From VBCG01 sp044226535 (GTDB lineage Bacteria > Pseudomonadota > Gammaproteobacteria > Burkholderiales > Casimicrobiaceae), in assembly GCA_044226535.1 (NCBI GenBank), contig JBGAGT010000014.1, positions 45,078 to 109,077 of the forward strand: 64,000 nucleotides of DNA, read 5' to 3'. A program made the translations under genes and the position numbers. Below the pieces are notes generated by a model. The model had not been told where the DNA came from, searched no databases, and saw only the letters and a list, made by a program, of their open reading frames with translations. Numbering within the stretch: position 1 is the stretch's first letter; each line of letters begins with the position of its first letter. Below, one piece after another: positions 1 to 10,174 of this stretch.

Positions 1-314
1 AGCGTCCCGATCGCGGCGGTCGACCCGAAGGTATTCCCGCCCTGCAGGAACGTCGCCTTTGTCGCGAGGCGGTTCATGAACAACGCCATTTGCAAGCGGG
101 TGACGAAGTCGTTGGGACAGTAGTGCGCAGCGTCGCTGCAGCCGAGGGTGATGCCGCGGTCCTTCATGAAGGTCACCGCAGGGCAGTAGGCGCTGTCGGC
201 GCCGTCCACGTCGACGAAGCCGTCGCAGGGTGCGGCGCTCGCTGACGAGGTGACGGCAATGGAAAGGAGTGCAGTCAGGCAGCCGACGACGGCCACCGCG
301 GAACGGGCAGGCAT
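1..314 (-). CDS. Cysteine-motif secreted/surface protein, N-terminal part (cut by window edge)
   Basis: The first 104 residues are visible; the rest lies beyond base 1. A signal peptide with an Ala-rich hydrophobic core ends near SASA. It is followed by a Cys-rich motif, CDGFVDVD, YCPAVTFMKDRGITLGC and YCPNDFVTRLQMALFMNRL. This spacing recalls S-layer-homology-like repeats, in which a YxP-Dx-VTR-xxMAxFM segment is typical, but here it carries paired cysteines. The start is the ATG at 314, preceded by an AAGGGG ribosome site. The same motif opens the intact gene at 10175-11239 and survives in the remnant at 9940-10082, so this is one of three relatives within 11 kb. Exact function unknown; export is likely. 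Confidence 0.75.
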   Translation of the reverse strand, partial: MPARSAVAVVGCLTALLSIAVTSSASAAPCDGFVDVDGADSAYCPAVTFMKDRGITLGCSDAAHYCPNDFVTRLQMALFMNRLATKATFLQGGNTFGSTAAIGT

Positions 315-370
315 GTCGATCCCCTTGACGCCAGGAAGGCGCGAGGCGATTCTGCGCCCGGGTGGCGGAG

Positions 371-470
371 CTGTCATCCCCGCGAAAGCACTGTCATCCC
401 CGCGAAAGCGGGGACCCCGTCATCCCCGCGAAAGCGGGGACCCCGTCATCCCCGCGAAAGCGGGGACCCA
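371..470. repeat. dRS3-like palindromic repeat cluster 1
   Basis: Four direct units of the repeat, the first lacking its right arm. Each full unit is GTCAT followed by the hairpin CCCCGCgaaaGCGGGG and then ACCC. Units follow one another every 31 to 33 bases with almost no spacer. Confidence 0.95.
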
Positions 471-551
471 GCTTCCCCCCCGCGCGGCCCCGCCGAAATC
501 CCACCCAAACGGCCTATCGCCCGATCACCCCTCTCTCTCCGACACTGCGGC

Positions 552-911
552 ATGCCGAGCCCGGAGCGAAGCTTCCACGTCTACATCCTCGCGTCTCGCC
601 GCAACGGAACGCTGTACACGGGCGTCACTTCCAACTTGGTGAAGCGTATCTGGGAGCATCGCGAAGGCCGGGTCGAAGGATTCACGCGCAAGTATCACGT
701 CCATCGCCTGGTGTGGTTCGAAGGGCATGTCGAACCTGTCGCTGCGATCACGCGTGAAAAGCAGATCAAGCACTGGAACCGCGCCTGGAAAATCGCGCTG
801 ATCGTGCGCGACAACCCGCAATGGCGTGATCGGTATCCGGAGATCGTCGGCGATGGGCCCCCAACCGTCGTTCCCGCGGTCATCCCCGCGCAAGCGGGAA
901 CCCGGCCGTAA
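552..911 (+). CDS. GIY-YIG nuclease family protein (small, UPF0213/YhbQ-like)
   Basis: A 119-residue protein whose body is a single GIY-YIG domain. The GIY part is HVYILAS (residues 9-15), the YIG part LYTGVT (21-26), and the catalytic-type arginine lies in VKRIWEH (31-36). Such stand-alone proteins are predicted DNA endonucleases; the biological role of this subfamily is not established. Normal domain length is about 95 residues. Here the last 15 or so residues (AVIPAQAGTRP) are encoded by a repeat unit at 879-905, which also supplies the stop. The gene lies between two repeat clusters and its 3' end abuts the element that truncates the neighbouring toxin gene. Confidence 0.85.
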   Translation: MPSPERSFHVYILASRRNGTLYTGVTSNLVKRIWEHREGRVEGFTRKYHVHRLVWFEGHVEPVAAITREKQIKHWNRAWKIALIVRDNPQWRDRYPEIVGDGPPTVVPAVIPAQAGTRP

Positions 912-933
912 CCCTGTTCAGACCCCGTGGGTC
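879..933. repeat. dRS3-like unit plus 28-bp linker (composite element, copy 1)
   Basis: A forward unit with mixed arms (CCCCGCgcaaGCGGGAA) is followed by a 28-base linker beginning CCGTAACCCTGTTCAGACCC. The same linker with one change follows the forward unit at 1283-1309, where a reverse unit comes next. In this copy the reverse unit is missing and toxin-gene sequence begins. Confidence 0.85.
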
Positions 934-1012
934 GCTGTCGCGCCTCGTACCACCTGTAAGCGATGCGGAGGTCGTCTTCGGCGCTGGGCCGAAGGATGAC
1001 CACATGCGTCAT
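931..1012 (-). pseudogene. ParE/RelE-type toxin, truncated by a repeat element
   Basis: Only about 27 residues remain, MTHVVILRPSAEDDLRIAYR and WYEARQ, which match the start of ParE-family toxins (first strand plus the helix with the AxxDL and YRWYE signatures). After RQ the frame runs straight into the linker and dRS3-like unit of the composite element and then antisense to the GIY-YIG gene. The strands that carry the toxin active surface are gone. Its start overlaps the antitoxin stop by four bases (ATGA), the usual arrangement for antitoxin-first pairs. Confidence 0.75.
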
Positions 1013-1236
1013 TCGCCTTTGCGGATACGCGCAAATGCCTCTTCGAGAGTGCTCCCCGCGCGCGGATTGGCTTGATAGTCCGCGAGCCGGCGGTCAAGCT
1101 CGTCTCGCTGCCATTCGGTGAGTGGCAGCGATTCTGGTAGGCCGGAAATACTGTCCCAGATGGCCTCGACCAACCGTACGCGCTCGGCAACGGGAAGTTC
1201 GAGGATTTCGGCGACCAATGCACTCTTCATCTGCAT
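1009..1236 (-). CDS. Addiction-module antitoxin (TIGR02574-type component)
   Basis: A 75-residue protein beginning MQMKSALVAEILELPVAERV with ERVRLVEAIWDSISG and LTEWQRDELDRRLADYQANP, the pattern of the short antitoxins paired with ParE-like toxins. In intact pairs it binds and neutralises the toxin and represses the operon. The ATG at 1236 is preferred because an AAGGGTGA ribosome site precedes it; an in-frame TTG at 1260 would add eight residues. The partner toxin gene downstream is truncated, so this is an orphan antitoxin or a decaying module. Confidence 0.8.
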   Translation of the reverse strand: MQMKSALVAEILELPVAERVRLVEAIWDSISGLPESLPLTEWQRDELDRRLADYQANPRAGSTLEEAFARIRKGE

Positions 1237-1282
1237 CAGCGGATCACCCTTCGGAATCAATCGCCTATCTTGGGCGGTTACC

Positions 1283-1427
1283 CGTCATCCCCGCGAAAGC
1301 GGGGACCCAGCCGTAACCCTGTTCAGACCCCATGGGTCCCCGCTTGCGCGGGGATGACGGCGTGCTGTGGGTCCCTGCTTGCGCGGGGATGACGGCGATG
1401 GAGATCGCCGCTTGCGCTGGGGATGAC
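1283..1427. repeat. dRS3-like repeat cluster 2 with composite element copy 2
   Basis: A forward unit (1283-1309), the 28-base linker (1311-1338), a reverse unit running on from it to about 1359, another reverse unit with one mismatch in its arm (about 1369-1393), and a degenerate reverse unit ending in GGGGATGAC near 1427. Forward unit, linker and reverse unit together look like a complete composite repeat. Confidence 0.9.
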
Positions 1428-1431
1428 GCTT

Positions 1432-1629
1432 TCAGGCGGCTACTTGCTCGTACGAAAAGGCGGGGATGTCCGTACGCCGGGAAGCATGCTCGACCGTAAT
1501 GCTGCAGATGTTCCCCTCGGCATCGAAATCGACTAGCGTGTCCTCATCGAGGTCTCGAGTTTCAGCGACGTCGACGTTGCGGAACTCGATTAGAAGCGTG
1601 TCGGTCGCCGAGAAATACCGAATCTTCAT
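1432..1629 (-). CDS. DUF2283 family protein
   Basis: A 65-residue protein with the DUF2283 signature: MKIRYFSATDTLLIEF at the start and LVDFDAEGNICSITVEHASR in the middle. The molecular function of DUF2283 is not known. Its start overlaps the stop of the upstream DUF4258-like gene by four bases, so the two are translationally coupled. Such pairs are often found near toxin-antitoxin genes, as here, but a toxin-antitoxin role is inference. Confidence 0.8.
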   Translation of the reverse strand: MKIRYFSATDTLLIEFRNVDVAETRDLDEDTLVDFDAEGNICSITVEHASRRTDIPAFSYEQVAA

Positions 1630-1862
1630 GGCTGAAAACGCCGGTCGAAAAATGCATTGTGGACCGTTTCTCCGTCTGCGAGCAAGACAACTCGCAAGTA
1701 ACGATTCCCCATTTCAGGGACGGCAATCCATCGTCTGATGCGCCCATCGGCTTGCACCGATTCGTAGATGGGGGCACGGAGGGCCGCTTCGATCCATTCC
1801 TCGCGGATCGCCGCCCGGTCAGGCCGTGAGCGGATCTCGGCGAAATACGCGGTCACCTTCAT
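1626..1862 (-). CDS. DUF4258-like small protein
   Basis: A 78-residue protein with IREEWIEAALRAPIYES, the segment DGRIRRW, and NRYLRVVLLADGETVHNAFF ending in a DRRF box. These are features of DUF4258-like proteins, which have a small RelE/BrnT-like predicted fold. It sits upstream of and overlaps the DUF2283 gene. No catalytic residues can be assigned from the sequence alone. A toxin partner role is possible but unproven. Confidence 0.65.
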   Translation of the reverse strand: MKVTAYFAEIRSRPDRAAIREEWIEAALRAPIYESVQADGRIRRWIAVPEMGNRYLRVVLLADGETVHNAFFDRRFQP

Positions 1863-1927
1863 GCCCCTCGATGGTCAGCACGGGGCGATGGACAGGCAAT
1901 GCGACGTTTGGTCGATGGCGGGGTGCG

Positions 1928-2021
1928 GTGGGTCCCCGCTTTCGCGGGGATGACGGGGCGGTGGGTCCCCGCTTTCGCGGGGATGACGGGGCGGTGGGTC
2001 CCCGCTTGCGCGGGGATGACG
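1928..2021. repeat. dRS3-like repeat cluster 3
   Basis: Three tandem reverse units (GGGTCCCCGC, a four-base loop, GCGGGGATGAC), spaced by eight bases of GGGGCGGT-like sequence. It lies just downstream of the terC stop and may fold as a transcript end. Confidence 0.95.
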
Positions 2022-2037
2022 TGACGCGGGATGACCG

Positions 2038-2721
2038 TCAACGGGCGCGGCTTCGGCGCTCCAGGAACTTCGCGACCGCCACCACGCCCACCGCGCAGGC
2101 CAGCGGGATGATCCAGTGCGCCGCATGCCCGAGGCCGTGCAGCCACGGCTCCAGCACCGGCTCGCGCACGAACATCTCGCCGGCGATGTAGCCCAGCAGC
2201 GCGCCGCCCGCGACGATCAGCACGGGCATGCGCTCGATGAGCTTGAGGATCAACTGGCTGCCCACGATCACCAGCGGGATCGACACGACGAGGCCAAAGG
2301 TCAGCAATACCACGCTGCCCTTGGCCGCGGCCGCCACGCCCAGCACGTTGTCGAGGCTCATCACCAGGTCGGCGATGAGGATGGTCTTGATCGCGGCGAA
2401 GAGCTTGTCGCTGGCCGCGAGCTCCTCGCCCCCCTCCTCGTCGTCGTGGATGAGCTTGACGCCGATCCACAGCAGCAAGAGGCCGCCGACGAGCTTGAGC
2501 CACGGCAGCTCGAGCAACTGCAGCGCGAACACCGTGAGCACGATGCGCAGCACGATCGCGCCCGCCGCGCCCCAGAACACGCCCCACTTGCGCTGGTTCG
2601 GGGCGAGGTTGCGGCAGGCGAGCGCGATCACCACGGCGTTGTCGCCGCTGAGCAGGATGTTGACGACGACGATTTCGACCGCAGCCACCCAGAACTGCGG
2701 TTGGTAGATCTCTGCCAGCAC
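2038..2721 (-). CDS. TerC/YjbE-family integral membrane protein
   Basis: A 227-residue membrane protein of about seven helices. Two acidic membrane motifs typical of the TerC/YjbE family are visible: SGDNAVVIALA near residue 25 and MSLDNVLGVAAAA near residue 120. The family is linked to metal-ion (manganese or similar) export and tellurite tolerance in other bacteria; the substrate here is not known. The frame starts with GTG at 2721, one base after the sucD stop, so it is probably co-transcribed with sucCD. The hydrophilic loop HDDEEGGEEL separates helices 3 and 4. Confidence 0.85.
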   Translation of the reverse strand: MLAEIYQPQFWVAAVEIVVVNILLSGDNAVVIALACRNLAPNQRKWGVFWGAAGAIVLRIVLTVFALQLLELPWLKLVGGLLLLWIGVKLIHDDEEGGEELAASDKLFAAIKTILIADLVMSLDNVLGVAAAAKGSVVLLTFGLVVSIPLVIVGSQLILKLIERMPVLIVAGGALLGYIAGEMFVREPVLEPWLHGLGHAAHWIIPLACAVGVVAVAKFLERRSRAR

Positions 2722-2722
2722 G

Positions 2723-3594
2723 CTACAGCACCGACTTGAGGAGCTTGCCCATTTCGGCCGGGTTGCGGGTGACCTTGATGCCGGCCGCCTCCATCGCCGC
2801 CAGCTTTTCCTGCGCGGTGCCCTTGCCCCCCGAGATGATCGCGCCGGCGTGACCCATGCGCTTGCCGGGCGGCGCGGTGACGCCCGCGATGAAGCCCACC
2901 ACCGGCTTCTTCATGTTGGCCTTCACCCACGCGGCCGCGGCTTCCTCGTCGGTGCCGCCGATCTCGCCGATCATGATCACGGCGTCGGTTTCGGGGTCGT
3001 CGTTGAACATCTGCAGGATGTCGATGTGCTTCAGCCCGTTGACCGGGTCGCCGCCGATGCCCACCGCCGTGCTCTGCCCGAGCCCGAGCTCGGTCAACTG
3101 CCCCACCGCCTCGTAGGTCAGCGTGCCCGAGCGCGAAACCACGCCGATGCGGCCCTTCTTGTGGATGTGGCCGGGCATGATGCCGATCTTGATTTCGTCG
3201 GGCGTGATGACGCCGGGGCAGTTGGGCCCGAGCAGCAGCGTCTTCTTGCCCTGCATCCTGTAGCGCGTGCGAATCATGTCGCGCACGGGGATGCCCTCGG
3301 TGATGCACACCACGAGGTCGAGGCCCGCGTCGACGGCCTCATCGATCGCGGCGGCCGCGAACGGCGGCGGCACGTAGATCACGCTCACCGTGGCACCGGT
3401 GGCCTGCTTGGCCTCCTTCACCGTGGCGTAGATGGGGATGCCCTCGAAGTCCTCGCCGGGCTTCTTCGGGTTGACGCCCGCTACGAAGCAGTTCTTGCCG
3501 TTGGCGTAGTCGCGGCACATCCGCGTGTGGAACTGGCCCGTCTTGCCGGTGATCCCCTGCGTGATCACCTTGGTGTTCTTGTCGACCAGGATGC

Positions 3595-3598
<4 letters not shown>
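2723..3598 (-). CDS. sucD: Succinyl-CoA ligase alpha subunit
   Basis: A 291-residue protein that with SucC catalyses the substrate-level phosphorylation step of the TCA cycle (succinyl-CoA to succinate plus nucleoside triphosphate). The CoA-binding N-terminus ITGKTGQFHT, the LLGPNCPGVITP segment and RMGHAGAIISGGKGTA, with the phosphorylated histidine, are all present. The start is the GTG at 3598, overlapping the sucC stop by four bases (GTGA). The length matches the family. Confidence 0.97.
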
Positions 3599-4800
<1,202 letters not shown>

Positions 4801-4869
4801 CGATCAATGCTCCGCTGACTCCTGGACTGCTGGGTGATCGGCGACGCATTGTTCGCCACGAAGATCCTT

Positions 4870-4923
4870 CGTCATTCCCGCGCAAGCGGGAACCCATGGG
4901 TCCCCGCTTTCGCGGGGATGACC
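4870..4923. repeat. dRS3-like repeat cluster 4 (facing pair)
   Basis: A forward type-B unit (TTCCCGCgcaaGCGGGAA) is followed after two bases by a reverse type-A unit, making a larger inverted pair between the DUF2889 gene and sucC. Confidence 0.93.
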
Positions 4924-4933
4924 GGGATGACGA

Positions 4934-5488
4934 CTAGCCTGCCGCCACGTCGCTGTCGGCCCGGTACCAGGCCGGGTAGTACCGGCGCACGGTCTCGGAC
5001 GACGTCTCGAGCGCATGGCAGCGATCGAGCTGGAAGGGCCTGGTCACGCCATCGTCTTCGCGTGTCAGGCCGGCGAACGCCTGGAAGGCGGCAGTGGGAA
5101 GATACCCGAGAAGTTCGGTCACGTGGGTACATCCCTTGACGCCGCCCAGCGCGTCCTGCAGCGCCCGGCGGAATCCGCGTCCGAGGTTGGTCCCCACCAG
5201 CTTGCGGTAGGCGGGCTCGATGGCGTCGCAACCGCCCCGATAGGGCACGCCGTCCATCGCCACCTCGATGTCCAGCACGTTGAGCGCGCGGTCGATGGTC
5301 AGGCGCGCCCACATTTCGTGGATGGGCTCGCCGGGCTCGCGCACGCCGGTCATCAGCCGGTAGCGCTGGTCCTTGGTGTCGACGAGGTGGGCCTCGATGT
5401 CGAACAGGCCGTCGGCGCGGGCGTGGCCCTCGTAGGTCGCGTGCCGCTGGTGCAGGCGCTGGCGGGTGACGGGTTCGGAAAGGGGCAT
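4934..5488 (-). CDS. DUF2889 family protein
   Basis: A 184-residue cytoplasmic protein with DUF2889 hallmarks: DGLFDIEAHLVDTK, GEPIHEMWARLTIDRALNVL, the C-x-A-IEPAYRKLVG segment and GGVKGCTHVTELLGYLPTAA. The conserved Cys and His residues suggest a metal or cofactor site, but no function is established. It lies between two repeat clusters upstream of sucCD. Confidence 0.85.
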   Translation of the reverse strand: MPLSEPVTRQRLHQRHATYEGHARADGLFDIEAHLVDTKDQRYRLMTGVREPGEPIHEMWARLTIDRALNVLDIEVAMDGVPYRGGCDAIEPAYRKLVGTNLGRGFRRALQDALGGVKGCTHVTELLGYLPTAAFQAFAGLTREDDGVTRPFQLDRCHALETSSETVRRYYPAWYRADSDVAAG

Positions 5489-5583
5489 GCGGGCGGCACC
5501 GGCCGGGCTCGCGCGCTTCGCGTCGCTGGCGGCCGGCGGCTACAATTCTGCGGAAGAAGAGCGATTTTACCGCGCCTACACCC

Positions 5584-5653
5584 CGTCATCCCCGCGTCCC
5601 GTCATTCCCGCGCAAGCGGGAACCCATAGGTCCCCGCTTGCGCGGGGATGACC
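5584..5653. repeat. dRS3-like repeat cluster 5
   Basis: A half unit, then a forward type-B unit, then a reverse type-A unit. It lies between DUF2889 and glpK. A TACAAT box at 5541-5546 on the plus strand lies just upstream and could be a glpK promoter element, although no good -35 box accompanies it. Confidence 0.9.
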
Positions 5654-5706
5654 TGTGTCAGACGGGGACGACGGGGTATGGGGATGACGGCTCATGAGGA
5701 GATCCC

Positions 5707-7320
<1,614 letters not shown>

Positions 7321-7417
7321 CGGCCGCCGGCGGGCGCAAGCCTGCGCCGGTGCGCCGGCCGACACCGACCCGACGCCGGGCGCGCACGGCTGTCACCCTT
7401 CGATCGATAGGACGGCG

Positions 7418-8008
7418 TCAAGCCGCAAGCCCTCGCGCACGCACGAGGTCGTCCACCAGCGCGCGATGCAGCCGCTCGCGCGACGCCTCGTCGATGGCGC
7501 GCAGCACCGCCGAAGGGTGATAGGTGGCGACGACCTCCACGCCGTTGGGGTCGGTGAGCATGCGGGTGCGCGCCTCGCCCACCGCGATGCGCCTGCCCAT
7601 CACCGCGCCCAGGGCGGTGGCGCCCAGCGCCACGATCACCTTCGGCGCCACGCTCGCGATCTCGCGCTCGAGGTAGATACGGCAGGCCTCGATCTCGCGC
7701 TGCGCGGGGGTCTTGTGGATGCGGCGAACGCCGCGCAGCTCGAAGCTGAAGTGCTTGACCGCATTGGTGACGAACACCGTCGCGGCGTCGATGCCCGCCT
7801 CCTTCAGCGCGCGGCGCAGCAGCTTGCCCGCGGGGCCGACGAAGGGCTTGCCGGCGAGGTCCTCGTCGTTGCCCGGCTGCTCGCCCACCAGCATCATCCG
7901 CGTGTGCGCAGGGCCGTCGCCGGGCACGCCCTGCGTGGCGCGCTCGCCCAGCGGGCAGCGCCTGCAGCGGTCGAGCTCGGGCTTGGAAGGCAGGTCGGGG
8001 TTGGCCAT
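7418..8008 (-). CDS. Uracil-DNA glycosylase superfamily protein, UdgX-like
   Basis: A 196-residue protein of the Fe-S uracil-DNA glycosylase group. Four cysteines are suited to a cluster: CRRC near residue 14, a third in EACRIY, and no clear fourth beyond these. Motif A is GEQPGNDEDLAGKPFVGPAG; the last conserved box is YHPSAVLRA. The segment FELRGVRRIHKTP matches the loop with the R-x-IH signature of UdgX, in which the histidine forms a covalent bond with the abasic site in DNA. UdgX identity is inferred from this loop. It faces glpK convergently; the 97 bases between them show nothing obvious. Confidence 0.85.
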   Translation of the reverse strand: MANPDLPSKPELDRCRRCPLGERATQGVPGDGPAHTRMMLVGEQPGNDEDLAGKPFVGPAGKLLRRALKEAGIDAATVFVTNAVKHFSFELRGVRRIHKTPAQREIEACRIYLEREIASVAPKVIVALGATALGAVMGRRIAVGEARTRMLTDPNGVEVVATYHPSAVLRAIDEASRERLHRALVDDLVRARGLAA

Positions 8009-8089
8009 GGAGGGACGCCGGGCAGCTCATTGTCGGCCCGCGCCGGGGAAAGCCCTTGTCCACCGCGGCAGTTGCATTCCGCGCGAAAT

Positions 8090-8122
8090 GTGCATATGCT
8101 CGCATTTATGGTGCATATGCAC
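8090..8122. promoter_or_regulatory. Candidate operator pair for the MarR regulator
   Basis: The 12-base perfect palindrome GTGCATATGCAC (8111-8122) and an incomplete copy GTGCATATGCT (8090-8100) lie in the same orientation with starts 21 bases apart, two helical turns. They sit directly before the marR start at 8134 and between the divergent marR and udgX genes, where a self-regulating MarR dimer would be expected to bind. Confidence 0.55.
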
Positions 8123-8133
8123 GTAATCGGACG

Positions 8134-8673
8134 ATGACCCGCCGCCAGGCCATGACTCGCCGTGCCACTGCGGCCACGCGCGCGGCCACGGAAGCGATCG
8201 CCGGCCGCGCCACCGACCCCATCGCCGACGCCTGCGCCTGCGGTCGCCTGCGCCGCGCGAGCCGCGCCCTCACCCAGCTCTACGACGACGCGATGGGCTG
8301 CGCGGGGCTGCGGGTGACGCAGTTCTCGCTGCTGCGCACGCTGGCGCGCGAGGGGCCCACGACCATCGGCGCGCTCGCCGAGAACGCCCTCACCGAGCGC
8401 ACGGCGCTGGCGCGCAACCTCGACATCCTCGCGGACCAGGGCCTCGTCGCCATCCGCAAGGGACGCGATGCGCGCACGCGCGTGGCGTCGATCACGCGTG
8501 CCGGCGAGAAGGCCATCGCCGAGGCGATGCCTCACTGGCACGAAGCCCAACGCAAGGTCGGCGCGCTGATGGGCGAGGAGAAGCTCGCCGCGCTGATCCA
8601 GCTCCTCCGCGACCTCGAGTCGCTGCACCCCGCGTTCGCCCACGACGGCGACGCCTCGAACCCCGCCGCCTGA
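8134..8673 (+). CDS. MarR-family transcriptional regulator
   Basis: A 179-residue winged-helix repressor, or 173 residues if the ATG at 8152 is used. The helix-turn-helix core is LRVTQFSLLRTLAREGPTTI and GALAENALTERTALARNLDI; the wing is LVAIRKGRDARTRVASITRAG. An Arg/Ala-rich N-terminal stretch precedes the domain. The next gene, 24 bases downstream on the same strand, is an MFS transporter, so the regulator probably controls that transporter and itself through the palindromes at 8090-8122. The ligand is unknown. Confidence 0.88.
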   Translation: MTRRQAMTRRATAATRAATEAIAGRATDPIADACACGRLRRASRALTQLYDDAMGCAGLRVTQFSLLRTLAREGPTTIGALAENALTERTALARNLDILADQGLVAIRKGRDARTRVASITRAGEKAIAEAMPHWHEAQRKVGALMGEEKLAALIQLLRDLESLHPAFAHDGDASNPAA

Positions 8674-8697
8674 CGCGGCGCAACGCCCCCGCCCGCC

Positions 8698-9924
8698 ATG
8701 AACGCCACCGCTTCCCGCGCCGACTGGCGCACGCCCACCGTCGTCCTCACCGTCTGCGGCATCATCCTCACCCTCTCGGTCGGGATCCGCGCGGCCTTCG
8801 GCCTGTTCCTCACGCCCATCACCCACGACCTGGGCTGGGGCCGCGAGACCTTCGCGCTGGCGCTCGCCGTGCAGAACCTGATGTGGGGCATCACACAGCC
8901 TTTCGCGGGCATGATCGCCGACAAATGGGGCTCGGGCCGCGTGCTGGTCGGCGGTGCGCTGCTCTATTGCTCGGGCCTCGCGCTGATGGCGGTGCCCTAC
9001 TCGCCGCTGGTCTTCACGCTGACTGCGGGCGTGTTGATCGGCACGGGGCTTTCGGGCATCGCGTTCAGCATCGTCGCGGGGGTGCTGGGCAAGGTCTACC
9101 CGCCCGAAAAGCGCAGCATGGCGCTGGGGATCTCGGCGGCCGCCGGGTCGTTCGGGCAGTTCCTGTTCCTGCCGGTCGCGCAATGGCTGATCACCCATGT
9201 CGGCTGGCAAGGTGCGCTGGTCGCGCTGGCCGCGATCGGGTTGCTCATCGTGCCGCTGTCGGCCGCGCTGGTGGTGCGTCGCGACAAGGTCGCGCACACG
9301 TTCAAGCAGTCGACCGGCGAGGCGTTGCGCGAGGCCGTGTCGCATCGCGGCTTCGTGCTGCTGACGCTGGGCTTTTTCGTCTGCGGCTTCCAGGTGGTGT
9401 TCATCGGCGTGCACCTGCCGGCATACCTGCTCGACAAGGGCTTCGGCGCGAGCGTCGGCGTCACCGCGCTGGCGCTGGTGGGGCTCGGCAACATCGTCGG
9501 CACCTATGTCGCGGGCTGGCTCGGCGGCAAGATGCCCAAGCGCTGGATCCTGTCGTTCATCTACTTCGGCCGCGCGGTGGCGATCGCGCTGTTCCTGTGG
9601 CTGCCGCTGACCACGACCAGCGTGTACGTGTTCGCCTCCGCCATGGGCGTGCTGTGGCTGTCGACCGTGCCGCCCACCAACGGCATCCTCGCGCAGGTGT
9701 TCGGCGTGCGCTACCTCTCGATGCTCTCGGGCATCACCTTCTTCAGCCACCAGATCGGCAGCTTCCTCGGCGCGTGGCTCGGCGGCAAGGTATTCGACAC
9801 CACCGGCAGCTACGACATCGTGTGGTACCTGTCGATCGCGCTTGGAATCGTTGCGGGGCTCATCAACCTGCCCATCGACGAGCGCGAGATCGCGCGCACC
9901 GCGCCGAAACCGGCACCCGCGTAG
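8698..9924 (+). CDS. MFS transporter, monocarboxylate/oxalate-formate type
   Basis: A 408-residue transporter with twelve predicted helices. The MFS A-motif region is GMIADKWGSGRVLVGGAL (about residues 75-92). FGLFLTPITHDLGWGRETFA at the end of helix 1 is typical of the OFA/monocarboxylate branch, which moves small organic acids. It is co-directional with and 24 bases behind marR, so it is likely an inducible uptake or efflux unit. The substrate cannot be read from the sequence. Confidence 0.85.
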   Translation: MNATASRADWRTPTVVLTVCGIILTLSVGIRAAFGLFLTPITHDLGWGRETFALALAVQNLMWGITQPFAGMIADKWGSGRVLVGGALLYCSGLALMAVPYSPLVFTLTAGVLIGTGLSGIAFSIVAGVLGKVYPPEKRSMALGISAAAGSFGQFLFLPVAQWLITHVGWQGALVALAAIGLLIVPLSAALVVRRDKVAHTFKQSTGEALREAVSHRGFVLLTLGFFVCGFQVVFIGVHLPAYLLDKGFGASVGVTALALVGLGNIVGTYVAGWLGGKMPKRWILSFIYFGRAVAIALFLWLPLTTTSVYVFASAMGVLWLSTVPPTNGILAQVFGVRYLSMLSGITFFSHQIGSFLGAWLGGKVFDTTGSYDIVWYLSIALGIVAGLINLPIDEREIARTAPKPAPA

Positions 9925-9939
9925 GCGACCCGACGCGCC

Positions 9940-10082
9940 CTGCTCGGGCTTTACCGACGTCGACAGCACCGCGAGCTATTGCGCGGCCGTCGCTCGAGGG
10001 CGAGCGCGCGTCCAACGCCGCGCTGGCACGACGCCTGGAAGCGGTGGAGCGCGCGCTCGGCGATCGGCCCCTCGAGCGTTGA
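9940..10082 (+). pseudogene. Gutted relative of the cysteine-motif surface protein
   Basis: Two pieces of the family seen at 10175-11239 lie side by side. First comes PCSGFTDVDSTASYCAAV, matching the mature N-terminus. Then, in another frame, comes EGERASNAALARRLEAVERA ending at a stop at 10082, matching the C-terminal coiled tail of the intact gene. Everything between (repeats and chaperone domain) is missing. This is best read as an internally deleted copy left by recombination with its neighbour. Confidence 0.7.
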
Positions 10083-10174
10083 GGCGGCTCGACGCGATCC
10101 AGCACGCGCTGGCGCACCGACGCAGCGAGGTGCAAAATCACTCGCGCGCCGCCCCGGCGCCAGGGAGGTTCGAC

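Noticed and set aside
371..642. Short open frames through repeat clusters giving VIPAKAGT or HPRESGDP peptides
   Set aside because: They are translations of the repeat and appear at every cluster; no start sites or conserved protein around them.
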